A DNA stretch of 64,000 nucleotides from Sphingobacteriales bacterium 50-39 (GTDB lineage: Bacteria > Bacteroidota > Bacteroidia > Chitinophagales > Chitinophagaceae). The notes beneath the pieces were generated by a model, which searched no databases, was not told where the DNA came from, and worked only from the letters and a program-made list of their open reading frames with translations. Location: NCBI GenBank assembly GCA_001898505.1, contig MKTZ01000009.1:434001-498000 (forward strand). The letters are read 5' to 3'. A program made the translations under genes and the position numbers. Below, piece by piece: positions 26,732 through 35,143 of the stretch. Position 1 is the first letter of the stretch; each line of letters opens with the position of its first letter.

Positions 26732-27287
26732 GGAAGTACAAAATATCTGGAGCGCCCAGAATAAGCAGATGCCGTACAACATCGATACGGCTGAGCTGCA
26801 CCGCCGCATACTGTCGAAAAAGGCAAAGGCCTTGCGTATTACGAACTTCACCGAGTGGCTGATCATCATGGTATGGCTGGGTGCGGGGATTTTCACGCTA
26901 TGGACGAATACCACGAGCGCGCGACAGAACTTTTTTATTTACTGCCTTTCCGCGTGGATGTTCGTCGTTGCACTATTGGTAGTCATCGGCCGGGTGCGGC
27001 GAAGGGCGGCGAGCAGGCAATTTGACAGAAGCGTGCAGGGCGAGCTGCAATATGGGCTGGCTGTTGCGGACTATCAGGTAAGGCTTTCACAGCTCATGCG
27101 GTGGAATATCTTTGTCATTGGAGGGCTTATTCTTTTTGGTCTATGGGAGGGAGAGAAGCCCTGGTGGACTTCCGTGGGTGTCGTGCTGTTCCTGCTGGGG
27201 GCATGGTATGCCAGCGGCTTTGAAAACAGGATTTACCGGAGGCAGAAAAGGAGGCTGGAAGAGTTACGGGACTTGCTCAACGCATGA
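26721..27287 (+). CDS. Membrane protein coupled to the ECF sigma gene (possible anti-sigma factor)
   Basis: The ATG at 26721 gives 188 residues. The N-terminal 45 residues are soluble (EFEEVQNIWSAQNKQMPYNI). Two pairs of hydrophobic helices follow (WLIIMVWLGAGIFTLW, FIYCLSAWMFVVALLVVIG, FVIGGLILFGLW, SVGVVLFLLGAWYASGF) and a basic tail. The 11-bp overlap with the sigma gene suggests a regulatory partner. No zinc-binding anti-sigma motif (HxxxCxxC) is seen, so the anti-sigma role rests on position. An inverted repeat CGGGACT/AGTCCCG (27267-27293) spans the stop codon. Confidence 0.55.
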   Translation: MEFEEVQNIWSAQNKQMPYNIDTAELHRRILSKKAKALRITNFTEWLIIMVWLGAGIFTLWTNTTSARQNFFIYCLSAWMFVVALLVVIGRVRRRAASRQFDRSVQGELQYGLAVADYQVRLSQLMRWNIFVIGGLILFGLWEGEKPWWTSVGVVLFLLGAWYASGFENRIYRRQKRRLEELRDLLNA

Positions 27288-27288
27288 G
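27268..27288. repeat. 21-bp direct repeat, copy 1
   Basis: Copy 1 covers the last codons of the putative anti-sigma gene (GACTTGCTCAACGCATGA = DLLNA stop). Copy 2 at 27500-27520 differs at two positions. Both copies read DL(L/F)NA-stop in the same sense. Confidence 0.6.
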
Positions 27289-27499
27289 TCCCGCCCAGTC
27301 ATTCGAACGTGTAACCGCCCTTATGTTCGCGGAATTTGCTCTCAGTATGATGGCCGCGCGGCACCTCCTTTTCAAAGGTTCGAGAATTGGTTTATTTTTT
27401 CTCTGTTTTTCGTACTCCAAGTACTAAAATTTGATAATTTTTAAACTGAAATAGTGATCTTCACAAGGATCCGATAATATAGTGTAATTAGATGGTCGG

Positions 27500-27520
27500 G
27501 GGACCTGTTCAACGCATGAG
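27500..27520. repeat. 21-bp direct repeat, copy 2
   Basis: GGGACCTGTTCAACGCATGAG is identical to 27268-27288 at 19 of 21 positions and contains the antisense of the last codons and stop of the L,D-transpeptidase gene. The 211 bp between the two copies hold no gene that I recognise. Confidence 0.6.
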
Positions 27521-29116
27521 CATTTTCTCCAGGCGGGAATCCCGGTCATAAATATCATTCCTGAAATTGAGATTACCCTGGCTGTCCACCCAGGCAGTGA
27601 AATAGACGATGAATACCCGGAAAGGAAATTTTACACTGACCCATTTTTCAACACCCGCGTGCATGGCCTTTTGTATTTTTTCCGGGGTCCACTGGGGGTC
27701 ATCACGAAGGAGCCAGGCCGCCAGTTTCGCCGGTTCGGCCAGCCGGATGCAACCGTGACTGAAGGCCCTGCTGCTCTTATCAAAAAGGTCTTTGGCAGGC
27801 GTGTCGTGCAGATAAATGTTATAGCTGTTCGGGAAAAGGAACTTCACGCCACCCAGCGAGTTCCATGGGCCCGGCTTCTGCCGGATATTGCTTCCATTCC
27901 ACTCCATGTGATGTCGGTCGAGATAGTTCTTGTCCTTTCTTATTCCCGGTAATACTTCGTTTTTCAGGATGCCCGGCGGAACATTCCAATAGGGGCTGAA
28001 GACGATGTTCTTCAAGGCGCCGGAGAATATGACAGTCTTATGAATAGCTTTCCCCACCACCACCTTCATATCCCATAACAGCGAGTCATCCCTGTACATA
28101 TGCAATTTGAATTCGGGGATGTTGATAGCCAGGTATTCCCCCCGCACGGTGTCGGGAAGCCAGCGGCTTCGTTCCATATTGATCATGATCTGACTGATCC
28201 TTTTTTGCAGGGGTACATTTAGCGCAGTTATGAATGATTTGCCGATGACACCGTCTTGGGTTAAACCCATCCGGTGCTGGAATTTTTTGATGGCATTCGT
28301 TAGTGTGTCGTCTATCCTGTTGCTGGTATCCTGACTGGACATATCGCCAAGGATATGCAGACGTCGTTTGATCTCCATTATCACAAAGCCCGTGTCGCCT
28401 GGGCGATAGGATCTCTTTTCAAGGGATAAGGGTAGCCAGGCCTCCTGCTGCTGGATGGATGTATATCGTTGCAGATATTTTTTTAACAGGAAGTATTGCC
28501 GGTAAATAGGTTCTTTCTCTTTGATCGCGCTGTCGGTAGAGCTGAGATAGGACTGAAGCCAGTCCAGGGAGCTGGCTTTTTTTCGGGGAAGGAACCAGGC
28601 TATCTTTCTTGTCTGTGATTCAGGCAGACCTGCCCAGGCTTTCTCTGCAAAAAAGAAATACATCGAAGTTAAAAGAAGCTCCTCTTGTATCTCGACATCC
28701 GGCGGGGCCTTCTCCGTACTCATCATCAGGGTATCCAACTGCCTGGAATAAGGTATCCCGCTGCTGATGCCTTCCTCGGACAACCGTCTGATCCTGTTAT
28801 AGAGATTGGCTGCTTGTTCGATCTGGCCCGTACTATCATGCCAGGCAAATGCGTAATTGCGTTGGCGGTAGAATTGTCTTACATCTTTTGCATAAGGAGT
28901 AAGGGCACGGTAGGTGGCAAAAAATGAGTCCAGGGCAACGCTGTCAAATCTGTAAGTGGATGGTTCGCTAAAGACGCCGATCAGGGATGTATCGATGGGT
29001 GCAGGGGCCAATGTATCCCTGTTCACCTGATCCTGCCGCGATGACCCGGAATGACAGGCCATAGCGATAAAAGACAGTATAAAGAGGAGCTTATATATCT
29101 GAGCGCGATCCTGCAT
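27509..29116 (-). CDS. L,D-transpeptidase (YcbB/YkuD family) lipoprotein
   Basis: This 535-residue protein has a lipobox (Cys21, FIAMACHS). An N-terminal helical domain is followed by a peptidoglycan-binding domain (about 240-300, with IKRRLHILGDM and AIKKFQHRMGLTQDGVIG). The YkuD catalytic domain is about 320-500. The catalytic motif HDTPAKDLFDKSSRAFSHGC then IRL carries the nucleophile Cys. The order of domains matches YcbB-type enzymes that make 3-3 cross-links in peptidoglycan or attach proteins to it. The lipid anchor places it in the periplasm. It is 20 bp downstream of the lipase-maturation-factor-like gene. Confidence 0.85.
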   Translation of the reverse strand: MQDRAQIYKLLFILSFIAMACHSGSSRQDQVNRDTLAPAPIDTSLIGVFSEPSTYRFDSVALDSFFATYRALTPYAKDVRQFYRQRNYAFAWHDSTGQIEQAANLYNRIRRLSEEGISSGIPYSRQLDTLMMSTEKAPPDVEIQEELLLTSMYFFFAEKAWAGLPESQTRKIAWFLPRKKASSLDWLQSYLSSTDSAIKEKEPIYRQYFLLKKYLQRYTSIQQQEAWLPLSLEKRSYRPGDTGFVIMEIKRRLHILGDMSSQDTSNRIDDTLTNAIKKFQHRMGLTQDGVIGKSFITALNVPLQKRISQIMINMERSRWLPDTVRGEYLAINIPEFKLHMYRDDSLLWDMKVVVGKAIHKTVIFSGALKNIVFSPYWNVPPGILKNEVLPGIRKDKNYLDRHHMEWNGSNIRQKPGPWNSLGGVKFLFPNSYNIYLHDTPAKDLFDKSSRAFSHGCIRLAEPAKLAAWLLRDDPQWTPEKIQKAMHAGVEKWVSVKFPFRVFIVYFTAWVDSQGNLNFRNDIYDRDSRLEKMLMR

Positions 29117-29136
29117 CGTACAAAAGGTAAGAAAAG

Positions 29137-30633
29137 TTAGCGAGACATTGCAGACCGGGCAGGCCCCAGCCTTGGGTCATCTGCGGACATGGCAGGCAGC
29201 CAGGTGTCGCCAATTCTTTCACGCGTCCACCACAGATGCTCTTTATTCCCCGGTGGAGCAAACTTATAGCGATAAAGAATGCAGCGTATAAAGCGTGGCG
29301 GCCGCCCGGGGAATGGATTGTCTGCAAAGAGGCCAACAGCACCCGGATCGTTATGCAGCAGGCGCCCAACCAATGTTAACGTCCATGGATATTCGTCCGG
29401 CGTGGACATGGCGGCAAACCACATTTCCCAGTCCAGGCGCAGCTGGTAAGGGGCTATTTGTGGTGATGGCTTGTCCAGCGCCACGGGGAGACCTTTGTAC
29501 GGATAGGCTTTCCAGTTGGCCTTGTCATCAGGGATGCTGTCCATGGTCCCTTCGAACACTACGTTCATCCGCTCCTTCCCCACAGACCCGAATGCGCCAT
29601 ATGTGTTGACCAGGTTCAACGGATCGAAGGACGTATTCATGATCTGCTGCGGTGACAGCATGTTGACAGCAGGCTGGATGCTAAGGAATCCTATGATGCC
29701 GGTGATGATCCATGCGACGATCTCCATCGGTCGGTACGATTCAGCATTCTCCACCGCAGCCGTGGCACGACGGACAAGGGCGCGGGGCATTATTCCGGAC
29801 CAAAAACCATCGTCGAAGCAGGCCAGCGCAGGGACAATGGTCAGCCAGTTGAGAAAAGAAAGGTTGCCGCTGAGAATAAGGGTGATCTGCAGAAGGATGA
29901 TGATGACTCCTGCAACGTGACGGGCTATGCGCGGACCGAATGCAAACCATGGCGCGATGAGCTCAGCCAGCCAATTGAACCAAACCCCCGATCGTAATAT
30001 CCAGCGGGGTAGGAAATGGAACCATCTGCTGAGAGGACCTGGTATGGGTTGTGTCTCGAAATGATAATAGAGGGCTGTGGAATTGCGCCACACCTCGTCG
30101 CCTCGGAGCTTGATCAGTCCTGCGCCCAGCATGATGCGAAAGATGAGCCAGCGGAACAGGACGATGATCTGTATGGGAGGCGGTCGTCGTGAAAAAGGGC
30201 GCGCATCCACCAGGGGACAAAGGAAGGCTGCCAGGAAACCCGTCTCCAGCAATTGTATCTCCCATCCATACGAATACCATTCCTGACCCACATTGACAAA
30301 GGACATATAAAGGAACCAGAGCACCAGGAGCATGATCGCATTGGCGTAGCCGGCGATGACGACGCAGGAAAGGATCACGCCTATCCACGCGGCCACCAGC
30401 AGTGTGGCATCAGAGTGCCCTATCCAAAAAAGAGAGGGCAGCCGTATAAAACCCGTCGTCGGACCCAAGGCGTCACTGATGCGTTGGAGATAGGTGTCTA
30501 CTGGAAGCAGTCCATCTGCGCCTATAAGAGGGATCACCTGACGGATCGTTACAAGAAAGGCCACGGCATAGACCACACCAAGACATCTCAGTATGAGCCA
30601 GCGTGTAAGCCAGTATGTCGGGCGTTGGTCCAT
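29137..30633 (-). CDS. Lipase maturation factor family membrane protein
   Basis: This 498-residue protein has about eight hydrophobic segments between residues 10 and 330, then a soluble C-terminal region. Matches to the LMF family include LLPVDTYLQRISDALG, WYSYGWEIQLLETGFLAAFL, WLIFRIMLGAGLIKLRGDEV, RNSTALYYHFETQPIPGPLS and LVGRLLHNDPGAVGLFADN. Human LMF1 folds lipases in the ER; bacterial homologues are of unknown role but share the membrane core. It precedes the L,D-transpeptidase gene on the same strand and follows the YCII gene by 36 bp. Confidence 0.85.
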   Translation of the reverse strand: MDQRPTYWLTRWLILRCLGVVYAVAFLVTIRQVIPLIGADGLLPVDTYLQRISDALGPTTGFIRLPSLFWIGHSDATLLVAAWIGVILSCVVIAGYANAIMLLVLWFLYMSFVNVGQEWYSYGWEIQLLETGFLAAFLCPLVDARPFSRRPPPIQIIVLFRWLIFRIMLGAGLIKLRGDEVWRNSTALYYHFETQPIPGPLSRWFHFLPRWILRSGVWFNWLAELIAPWFAFGPRIARHVAGVIIILLQITLILSGNLSFLNWLTIVPALACFDDGFWSGIMPRALVRRATAAVENAESYRPMEIVAWIITGIIGFLSIQPAVNMLSPQQIMNTSFDPLNLVNTYGAFGSVGKERMNVVFEGTMDSIPDDKANWKAYPYKGLPVALDKPSPQIAPYQLRLDWEMWFAAMSTPDEYPWTLTLVGRLLHNDPGAVGLFADNPFPGRPPRFIRCILYRYKFAPPGNKEHLWWTRERIGDTWLPAMSADDPRLGPARSAMSR

Positions 30634-30669
30634 TCAAATGACTGATAAGCAAATGTAGGACCCCTTCGC

Positions 30670-31053
30670 TTATTTTCCCGTCGGATAGTCCTTATTAGCG
30701 CCCTCTTCCCTGGTCTTGATGGGGCGTACTTCTATACGGGCTCCCTTGACAAAGGCAAATTCCGGATTGCCCTTGGCGATGTCGATGGCCTCGTCGATGT
30801 CTTTTGCCAATATGTGATAATAGCCGACAATGATCTCTTTGCTCTCGTTATAAGGACCGTCCTTAAAGGCACCGGGGGTACCGGAGACTATCCTTCCATC
30901 ACGGATAAGAGGTTGTGCGCCTTTGAGGTTCCCTTTCTTGATAAGGTCTTCGATATAGACCATGCAGGCATTGATGAACTGCTGCTGCTGTTCGGGAGAA
31001 AGGCTGGCTTTGCCGTCGCCTTCGTTGCGGATGAGTAACATGAACTCTTTCAT
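30670..31053 (-). CDS. YCII/DGPF-domain protein associated with the ECF42-like sigma factor
   Basis: This 127-residue protein carries the YCII-like fold with the hallmark FKDGPYNESKEIIVGYYHI, and starts with KEFMLLIRNEGDG. DGPF proteins commonly sit beside ECF42 sigma factors and may form part of an unusual sigma-dependent response. The sigma gene lies 76 bp upstream on the same strand. A start at 31053 gives the expected N-terminus. Confidence 0.85.
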   Translation of the reverse strand: MKEFMLLIRNEGDGKASLSPEQQQQFINACMVYIEDLIKKGNLKGAQPLIRDGRIVSGTPGAFKDGPYNESKEIIVGYYHILAKDIDEAIDIAKGNPEFAFVKGARIEVRPIKTREEGANKDYPTGK

Positions 31054-31129
31054 TTGTCGTAGTTTTTATAATGACTATTACCTTTTTCAAAAAGGTACAT
31101 GGGGCTTAAAAAAAAATTTCTGTTGAGTA

Positions 31130-32407
31130 TCAGATGGTTGTCAGCCGGGAGAGGCGTCGGGTCAATAATTCCTTTATAGAGTACAGGGGGGCCAGCCGGA
31201 TGGCCTGTTCGAGGGCGGCGGAAGCCTGTGCATGTTCGCCCGCCTGGATAAGGAACTCGGCTTGGGTGGCATGGAATAGATAGTATTTGTCTATGGCTGG
31301 TTCGTTCCGGATCGTTTCCAGCTCGGCGAGGGCTTCCCGGGGGCTTTTGACCTTGGCGATGGCGACCGAGCGATTGAGGCGGATGAGAGGTGAGTGGTCC
31401 AGGGTGATCAGGATGTCATAGAGAGAAAGGATACTGCTCCAGTCTGTAGAGGCGTAGTCCGCGGCTATGCTGTGTTGGGCGGAGATAGTCGCCAGGATAT
31501 GATAGACGCTGAGACTGTTGTTCCGGGAGGCTTCCTGGAGATGGTAGAGCCCGATGGCTCTCAGCTGTTCGTCCCATAGTTCGCGGTCCTGCTCTTCCAT
31601 GGTGAGGAGGCGGCCTTCGCCGTCCTGTCTTGCCTTGAATCGGGAGACATTCAGGAACATCAACGCCAGTAGCGCTTCTACATTTTCCTTTGGCTGGATG
31701 GTCTTTTCTGCTGCTACTATCTGTGCCAGCCGGATGGCTTCTTCACAAAGTTCATAACGAATGATGTCATTGCCTTTCGAAGCGCTGTAGCCTTCGTTGA
31801 AAAGGAGATAGATCGTCTCGAGGACAGCGTCCAGTCTTTTATCCAGCTCCTTTCCCCGGGGAATGTCGAATGGGATGGCTGCTTCGCGTATGGATTGTCT
31901 TGCTCTTTTGAGACGTTGGTTGATATTGTCCACCGTGGTGAGAAAGGCCCTTGCGATCTCAGGGATGCTGAAGCCACACAATGTTTTTAGCGCCAGGGCG
32001 ATTTGCGAGTCGGGCGAGATGGAAGGGTGACAGCAGGTGAAGATCATGCGAAGTTGGTCGTCCTGTATCTCCTCTTCCGAGAAGAGATGGTTCAGCGCGG
32101 GCTCGGCCGTGAGCTCGGATCTTAGTAAGTGTACTACGGAGGAAATGTATTTTCGCTTATGATCTTCCCGGCCGATGACAGTCAGCGCTTTGTTCTTTGC
32201 CACTCTGAAGAGCCAGGCGGAGGGGTTGTCGGGTATGCCTTTGTATTCCCAGTGGGTCATGGCTTCTACAAGGGAGTCCTGTACTACGTCCTCGGCAAGG
32301 TCGAGGTTCTCTATTCCAAATATCCTGGTCAGGACGGATACCAGTTTCCCGGATTCGTGCCGGAACAGGTGATCGACCAGCTGGGGAATATTATTTCTTT
32401 CCGTCAT
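31130..32407 (-). CDS. ECF42-like RNA polymerase sigma factor with C-terminal extension
   Basis: This 425-residue protein has sigma region 2 near residues 10-80 (LDLAEDVVQDSLVEAMTHWE) and region 4 at about 110-175 (ALKTLCGFSIPEIARAFLTT, INQRLKRARQSIRE). A long C-terminal domain of about 230 residues contains ETIYLLFNEGYSASKGND and helical TPR-like repeats. This layout and the adjacent YCII gene are the hallmarks of ECF42. In that group the C-terminal domain is reported to be needed for activity, and no classical anti-sigma factor is present. Confidence 0.85.
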   Translation of the reverse strand: MTERNNIPQLVDHLFRHESGKLVSVLTRIFGIENLDLAEDVVQDSLVEAMTHWEYKGIPDNPSAWLFRVAKNKALTVIGREDHKRKYISSVVHLLRSELTAEPALNHLFSEEEIQDDQLRMIFTCCHPSISPDSQIALALKTLCGFSIPEIARAFLTTVDNINQRLKRARQSIREAAIPFDIPRGKELDKRLDAVLETIYLLFNEGYSASKGNDIIRYELCEEAIRLAQIVAAEKTIQPKENVEALLALMFLNVSRFKARQDGEGRLLTMEEQDRELWDEQLRAIGLYHLQEASRNNSLSVYHILATISAQHSIAADYASTDWSSILSLYDILITLDHSPLIRLNRSVAIAKVKSPREALAELETIRNEPAIDKYYLFHATQAEFLIQAGEHAQASAALEQAIRLAPLYSIKELLTRRLSRLTTI

Positions 32408-32473
32408 CCCGTGGGGAATAAGATTTAAAAGGTAATTTTTTTATGACAGACCGTCAAATTTGTATATTTAACT

Positions 32474-32764
32474 ATGCCTTACAGCGAAAAATTAGCCGAC
32501 CGCATACGTATCGCCCTGATGGATATACCCAAGGTCGAAGAAAAGAAAATGTTTCGTGGACTTACGTTCATGGTGGATGATAAGATGTGTATCAGCGTAG
32601 GTCCGGACAGGATCATGTGCAGGGTCGATCCGGAAGTGCATGATCAGCTGCTGGAGGAGAAGCCCTGTCGTACGATGGTCATGAAGGGGAGGGAGTATAA
32701 GGGGTATATACTCGTGAATGAGGATGATGTGGCGAAGAAGGCGGCCAAGAAAAAAGCGCGTTAA
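32474..32764 (+). CDS. TfoX/Sxy N-terminal domain protein
   Basis: This 96-residue protein has the TfoX-N fold: ADRIRIALMDIPKVEEKKMF, RGLTFMVDDKMCISVGPDRI, then MCRVDPEVHDQLLEEKPCRT and a basic Lys-rich tail. TfoX-N stand-alone proteins occur widely and most have no competence role. The gene is divergent from the sigma gene and its end overlaps the convergent membrane-protein gene by 4 bp. Confidence 0.85.
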   Translation: MPYSEKLADRIRIALMDIPKVEEKKMFRGLTFMVDDKMCISVGPDRIMCRVDPEVHDQLLEEKPCRTMVMKGREYKGYILVNEDDVAKKAAKKKAR

Positions 32765-33408
32765 CGCACTTCCCTCCCCCTATCCACCCAATACCCCAAC
32801 AACACAAATATCCACTGATACTGAGCCGCCCAGCCAATTGCATGTCCCGAAGACGGCATGGGCGAGACGGCGCCGGCTACCTGGTTGAGGACCAGCAATA
32901 CAACCAACAACCACAGCCCCCAATCACCAGACTTCTTTTTTGCGCGGGTGGTCTTGAGATAGAGGACCAGACCCGTGATAAAAATGGCGGCTTCGATGAG
33001 GATGGCCAGCAGGGGATAGTTCCAGAGTCCAAATCCTACTTTGTCGGAATCATCCGGGAAGAGAGGCAGGTCCGGACGATGGACAATAAGGTCGAGCACC
33101 CAGTGGCTTACCACACAAACTCCCAGCACGATGGCATTCCTCACATTCTTTTTGGCCAGCCAGTACAGCAGCCCGAAACAAAAACCCCAGAATATTCCCA
33201 TCAGGAGGCTGTGTGTGATGGGATAATAGGTGAAGTTCAACGGGATCTTTGGATTGGCTTTCTGCACTTCTACATGCTCGACATCGAACAACAACAGCAC
33301 GGGCCAGAGCAGGTCGGCCCATTGTACGGCGATAAACAACGTTCCCAATGATATTCTGGGTGCAAACTTCTTTGCTCCGAACCCTACTCCAAAATGTCCT
33401 ATGACCAT
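32761..33408 (-). CDS. Polytopic membrane protein (metal-dependent hydrolase-like family)
   Basis: I chose the ATG at 33408 (MVIGHFGVGFGAKKFAPRIS), the usual N-terminus for this family; an upstream ATG at 33438 adds ten residues. The 215-residue protein has about six hydrophobic segments and conserved His and acidic positions: ITHSLLMGIFWGF, VSHWVLDLIVHRPDLPLFPD. The His-rich pattern suggests a membrane metal site as in YdjM-like proteins. Function unknown. Confidence 0.65.
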   Translation of the reverse strand: MVIGHFGVGFGAKKFAPRISLGTLFIAVQWADLLWPVLLLFDVEHVEVQKANPKIPLNFTYYPITHSLLMGIFWGFCFGLLYWLAKKNVRNAIVLGVCVVSHWVLDLIVHRPDLPLFPDDSDKVGFGLWNYPLLAILIEAAIFITGLVLYLKTTRAKKKSGDWGLWLLVVLLVLNQVAGAVSPMPSSGHAIGWAAQYQWIFVLLGYWVDRGREVR

Positions 33409-33461
33409 ATTAATGAATTGCTTGATGTGATAAATCACTTGCGGAGCGAAAATACAGCAAT

Positions 33462-33640
33462 ATGGGCGTATCCAACGAGGATATGGCTAACCTGGTATCC
33501 TACTTTCATCCCACCTCCCTGGAGAAGGGCGACTATTTTCTCCGGGCGGGCAGAGTATGTGACAAGCTGAGCTTCCACCGCAGCGGGCTTTTGAGGGCAT
33601 ATGCCACACATGACGAGAAGGACGTGACAGACCGTGCCCC
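33462..33640 (+). pseudogene. N-terminal remnant of a Crp/Fnr family regulator
   Basis: From the ATG at 33462 the frame reads VSYFHPTSLEKGDYFLRAG, then CDKLSFHRSGLLRAYATHDE. This is the start of the cyclic-nucleotide-binding fold of a CRP/FNR-like protein of about 190 residues. After KDVT (about 33630) the similarity ends, and the frame runs into the terminator of the convergent operon until 33758. Most of the sensor domain and the whole DNA-binding domain are missing. Confidence 0.55.
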
Positions 33641-33664
33641 GGTGGCCGTCGCTGGAAAGAAAGT

Positions 33665-33712
33665 AAAAAAGCGCATCGAGCTCGTTACGGTCTTGCCGGG
33701 AGTCGATGCGCT
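33665..33712 (-). terminator. Intrinsic terminator of the DUF937-OmpA operon
   Basis: Read on the minus strand, AGCGCATCGA (33712-33703) pairs with TCGATGCGCT (33679-33670), 10 bp perfect, around a 23-nt loop that can itself fold. The stem is followed by a run of T residues (33670-33665). It is 31 bp downstream of the stop of the SH3-domain gene and appears to be its terminator. Confidence 0.75.
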
Positions 33713-33743
33713 AAAAGGCAGTTTCAGGGATCTTTACCTGTGC

Positions 33744-34166
33744 TTAGCTTTGCGGTGAAAGGTATTGAGCGTAAGCATATCCTTCTTCCCCCTGCTCAGT
33801 CCGGACAAGCCACCACTGGTCGTTGGTTTTGCTGACCAGTTCTACGGTGGAGTTATGGGCCGCCTTGCCGACGATAGGCTGGTCTGTGCCCGGTCCCTTC
33901 CGGATATTGAGATTGGAGCTATCTGTACTTACTGTTGCTTTGGTACCTGGCGCTGCCGGGGACACATTTACATTCATCACGAGGTCGCCGGTTTTAAAGT
34001 CGGGGTCCAGCTTGTTGTAGATAGTCCATAGCTGATCCTTGGCCGCGCCATTCGGCGCTTCTCCATCAACATAGAGGACATTATCCTGCTCCCTTACCTG
34101 GAGATTGGCGACGCCCAGCGTACCGGCAGCATCGGTCAGCTCCTTGTATTTATCTTGTAGCGACAT
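33744..34166 (-). CDS. BON-like plus SH3b domain protein
   Basis: This 140-residue protein has no signal peptide. Residues 1-70 resemble a BON/LysM-less osmY-type module: LQDKYKELTDAAGTLGVANL, then VREQDNVLYVDGEAPNGAAK and QLWTIYNKLDPDF. Residues 75-138 form an SH3b domain: SSNLNIRKGPGTDQPIVGKA and STVELVSKTNDQWWLVRTEQ, then GYAYAQYLS. SH3b domains bind peptides in cell-wall-related proteins. It is the last gene of the operon, 18 bp after the BON lipoprotein. Localisation is unclear because no export signal is seen. Confidence 0.7.
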   Translation of the reverse strand: MSLQDKYKELTDAAGTLGVANLQVREQDNVLYVDGEAPNGAAKDQLWTIYNKLDPDFKTGDLVMNVNVSPAAPGTKATVSTDSSNLNIRKGPGTDQPIVGKAAHNSTVELVSKTNDQWWLVRTEQGEEGYAYAQYLSPQS

Positions 34167-34184
34167 AACTTTATCCTCCTTTGT

Positions 34185-34685
34185 TTACTTAACGGTGAGT
34201 TGATTGTTGATCTTTTTGGGTTTCAGCGTATGCAGGTTCATCATCAACTTTTGCAGCGATGCCCGTTTGATATCACCCGTGAGTGTGATCTCGCCATCCT
34301 TTACAGAAGCTGTTACGCCGGGATAATCCTTAATGGCGTCATTAACACTTTTCGTCAGGGGGTCATCAGCCGCAATGACAACAGGTGCCGGTGGAGGCGG
34401 CGGAGGGGGGACCGTAATGTTATTGACAACATTTTTTACGCCCGGAATGGCGGTGATAGTTTGTTCGCACATGGTTCTGGCGCTGGAATCAGGGCATTGT
34501 CCGCTGAGTGTGACCGTACCTTTTTCAACGGCTGCCGTTAGTCCGGCCAGATCTTTCATTTCTTTTTTCTTGGCATCGATAGCTTCTGATATAGCCTTGT
34601 CTTTATTCCCGCAGGAAGTGAGCAGTACGGAAAAGGCAAGGAAAAACATTAACATGCGAGACTTTGCAGATACTTTGTAGTTCAT
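34185..34685 (-). CDS. BON-domain lipoprotein
   Basis: The ATG at 34685 gives a lipoprotein signal with Cys25 (FSVLLTSCGN). The 166-residue protein contains two BON domains, about 30-95 (AVEKGTVTLSGQCPDSSART then TITAIPGVKNVVNNITV) and 110-165 (LTKSVNDAIKDYPGVTASVK then GEITLTGDIKRASLQKLM). They are joined by a Pro-rich linker. BON domains bind phospholipid or the envelope in OsmY/Kbp-type stress proteins. It lies in the operon with the DUF937-OmpA protein. Confidence 0.85.
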   Translation of the reverse strand: MNYKVSAKSRMLMFFLAFSVLLTSCGNKDKAISEAIDAKKKEMKDLAGLTAAVEKGTVTLSGQCPDSSARTMCEQTITAIPGVKNVVNNITVPPPPPPPAPVVIAADDPLTKSVNDAIKDYPGVTASVKDGEITLTGDIKRASLQKLMMNLHTLKPKKINNQLTVK

Positions 34686-34713
34686 TTTACAAAAGTTTAG
34701 TGATGATGTACGA

Positions 34714-35115
34714 TCAGGAGGCGGCCGGTGCATTTTTTTGGACCAGCTTCTGCAAGAGGCCGGGAACAGCCGCCGCGATAGCTCCTGATACTGCAGAAGG
34801 CAAGCCGAATTTACTGCTTAGCGCTCCTACCAAACCTCCGGTGACGGCGCTGGTGCCGATGCCCCCTGAAGCCAGACTGCCTTCGATGTTGGAAAGGAGT
34901 CCGCTGGCCATACCGCCCAGATTGCCCAGCAGTCCGGAAGACGCTCCTGCTGCGGGTGCCGCTCCGGGGGCTGCAGCCTGGTTTTGAATGTTGTCGTGAA
35001 TGTGATTGGCAATTTCCTGGTGAATGGCGTCTGCCTGTTCTGGAGGGATTGCTGCTGCCAGATCGGGGTTGTTGCCGAGATGTTCTTTTACTGTCTGTAA
35101 GATTTGCTCAAACAT
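34714..35115 (-). CDS. Gly/Ala-rich protein with DUF937-like helices
   Basis: The ATG at 35115 gives 133 residues; frames starting earlier run through the upstream gene. The N-terminal 50 residues are helical and charged (EQILQTVKEHLGNNPDLAAA, then DAIHQEIANHIHDNIQNQ). The rest is rich in Gly, Ala, Leu and Ser with short helical segments (GLLGNLGGMASGLLSNIEGS, GIGTSAVTGGLVGALSSKF). It resembles the repetitive helices of DUF937/YidB proteins. No signal peptide is seen. Role unknown; second gene of the operon. Confidence 0.6.
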   Translation of the reverse strand: MFEQILQTVKEHLGNNPDLAAAIPPEQADAIHQEIANHIHDNIQNQAAAPGAAPAAGASSGLLGNLGGMASGLLSNIEGSLASGGIGTSAVTGGLVGALSSKFGLPSAVSGAIAAAVPGLLQKLVQKNAPAAS

Positions 35116-35143
35116 GTGATAGGTATTTAAATGGTGAATAAAC

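Noticed and set aside
27267-27293. CGGGACT/AGTCCCG inverted repeat as a terminator for the sigma operon
   Set aside because: A 13-nt loop and no T-run after the stem make it a poor intrinsic terminator; it is mentioned only as an adjunct of the direct repeat.
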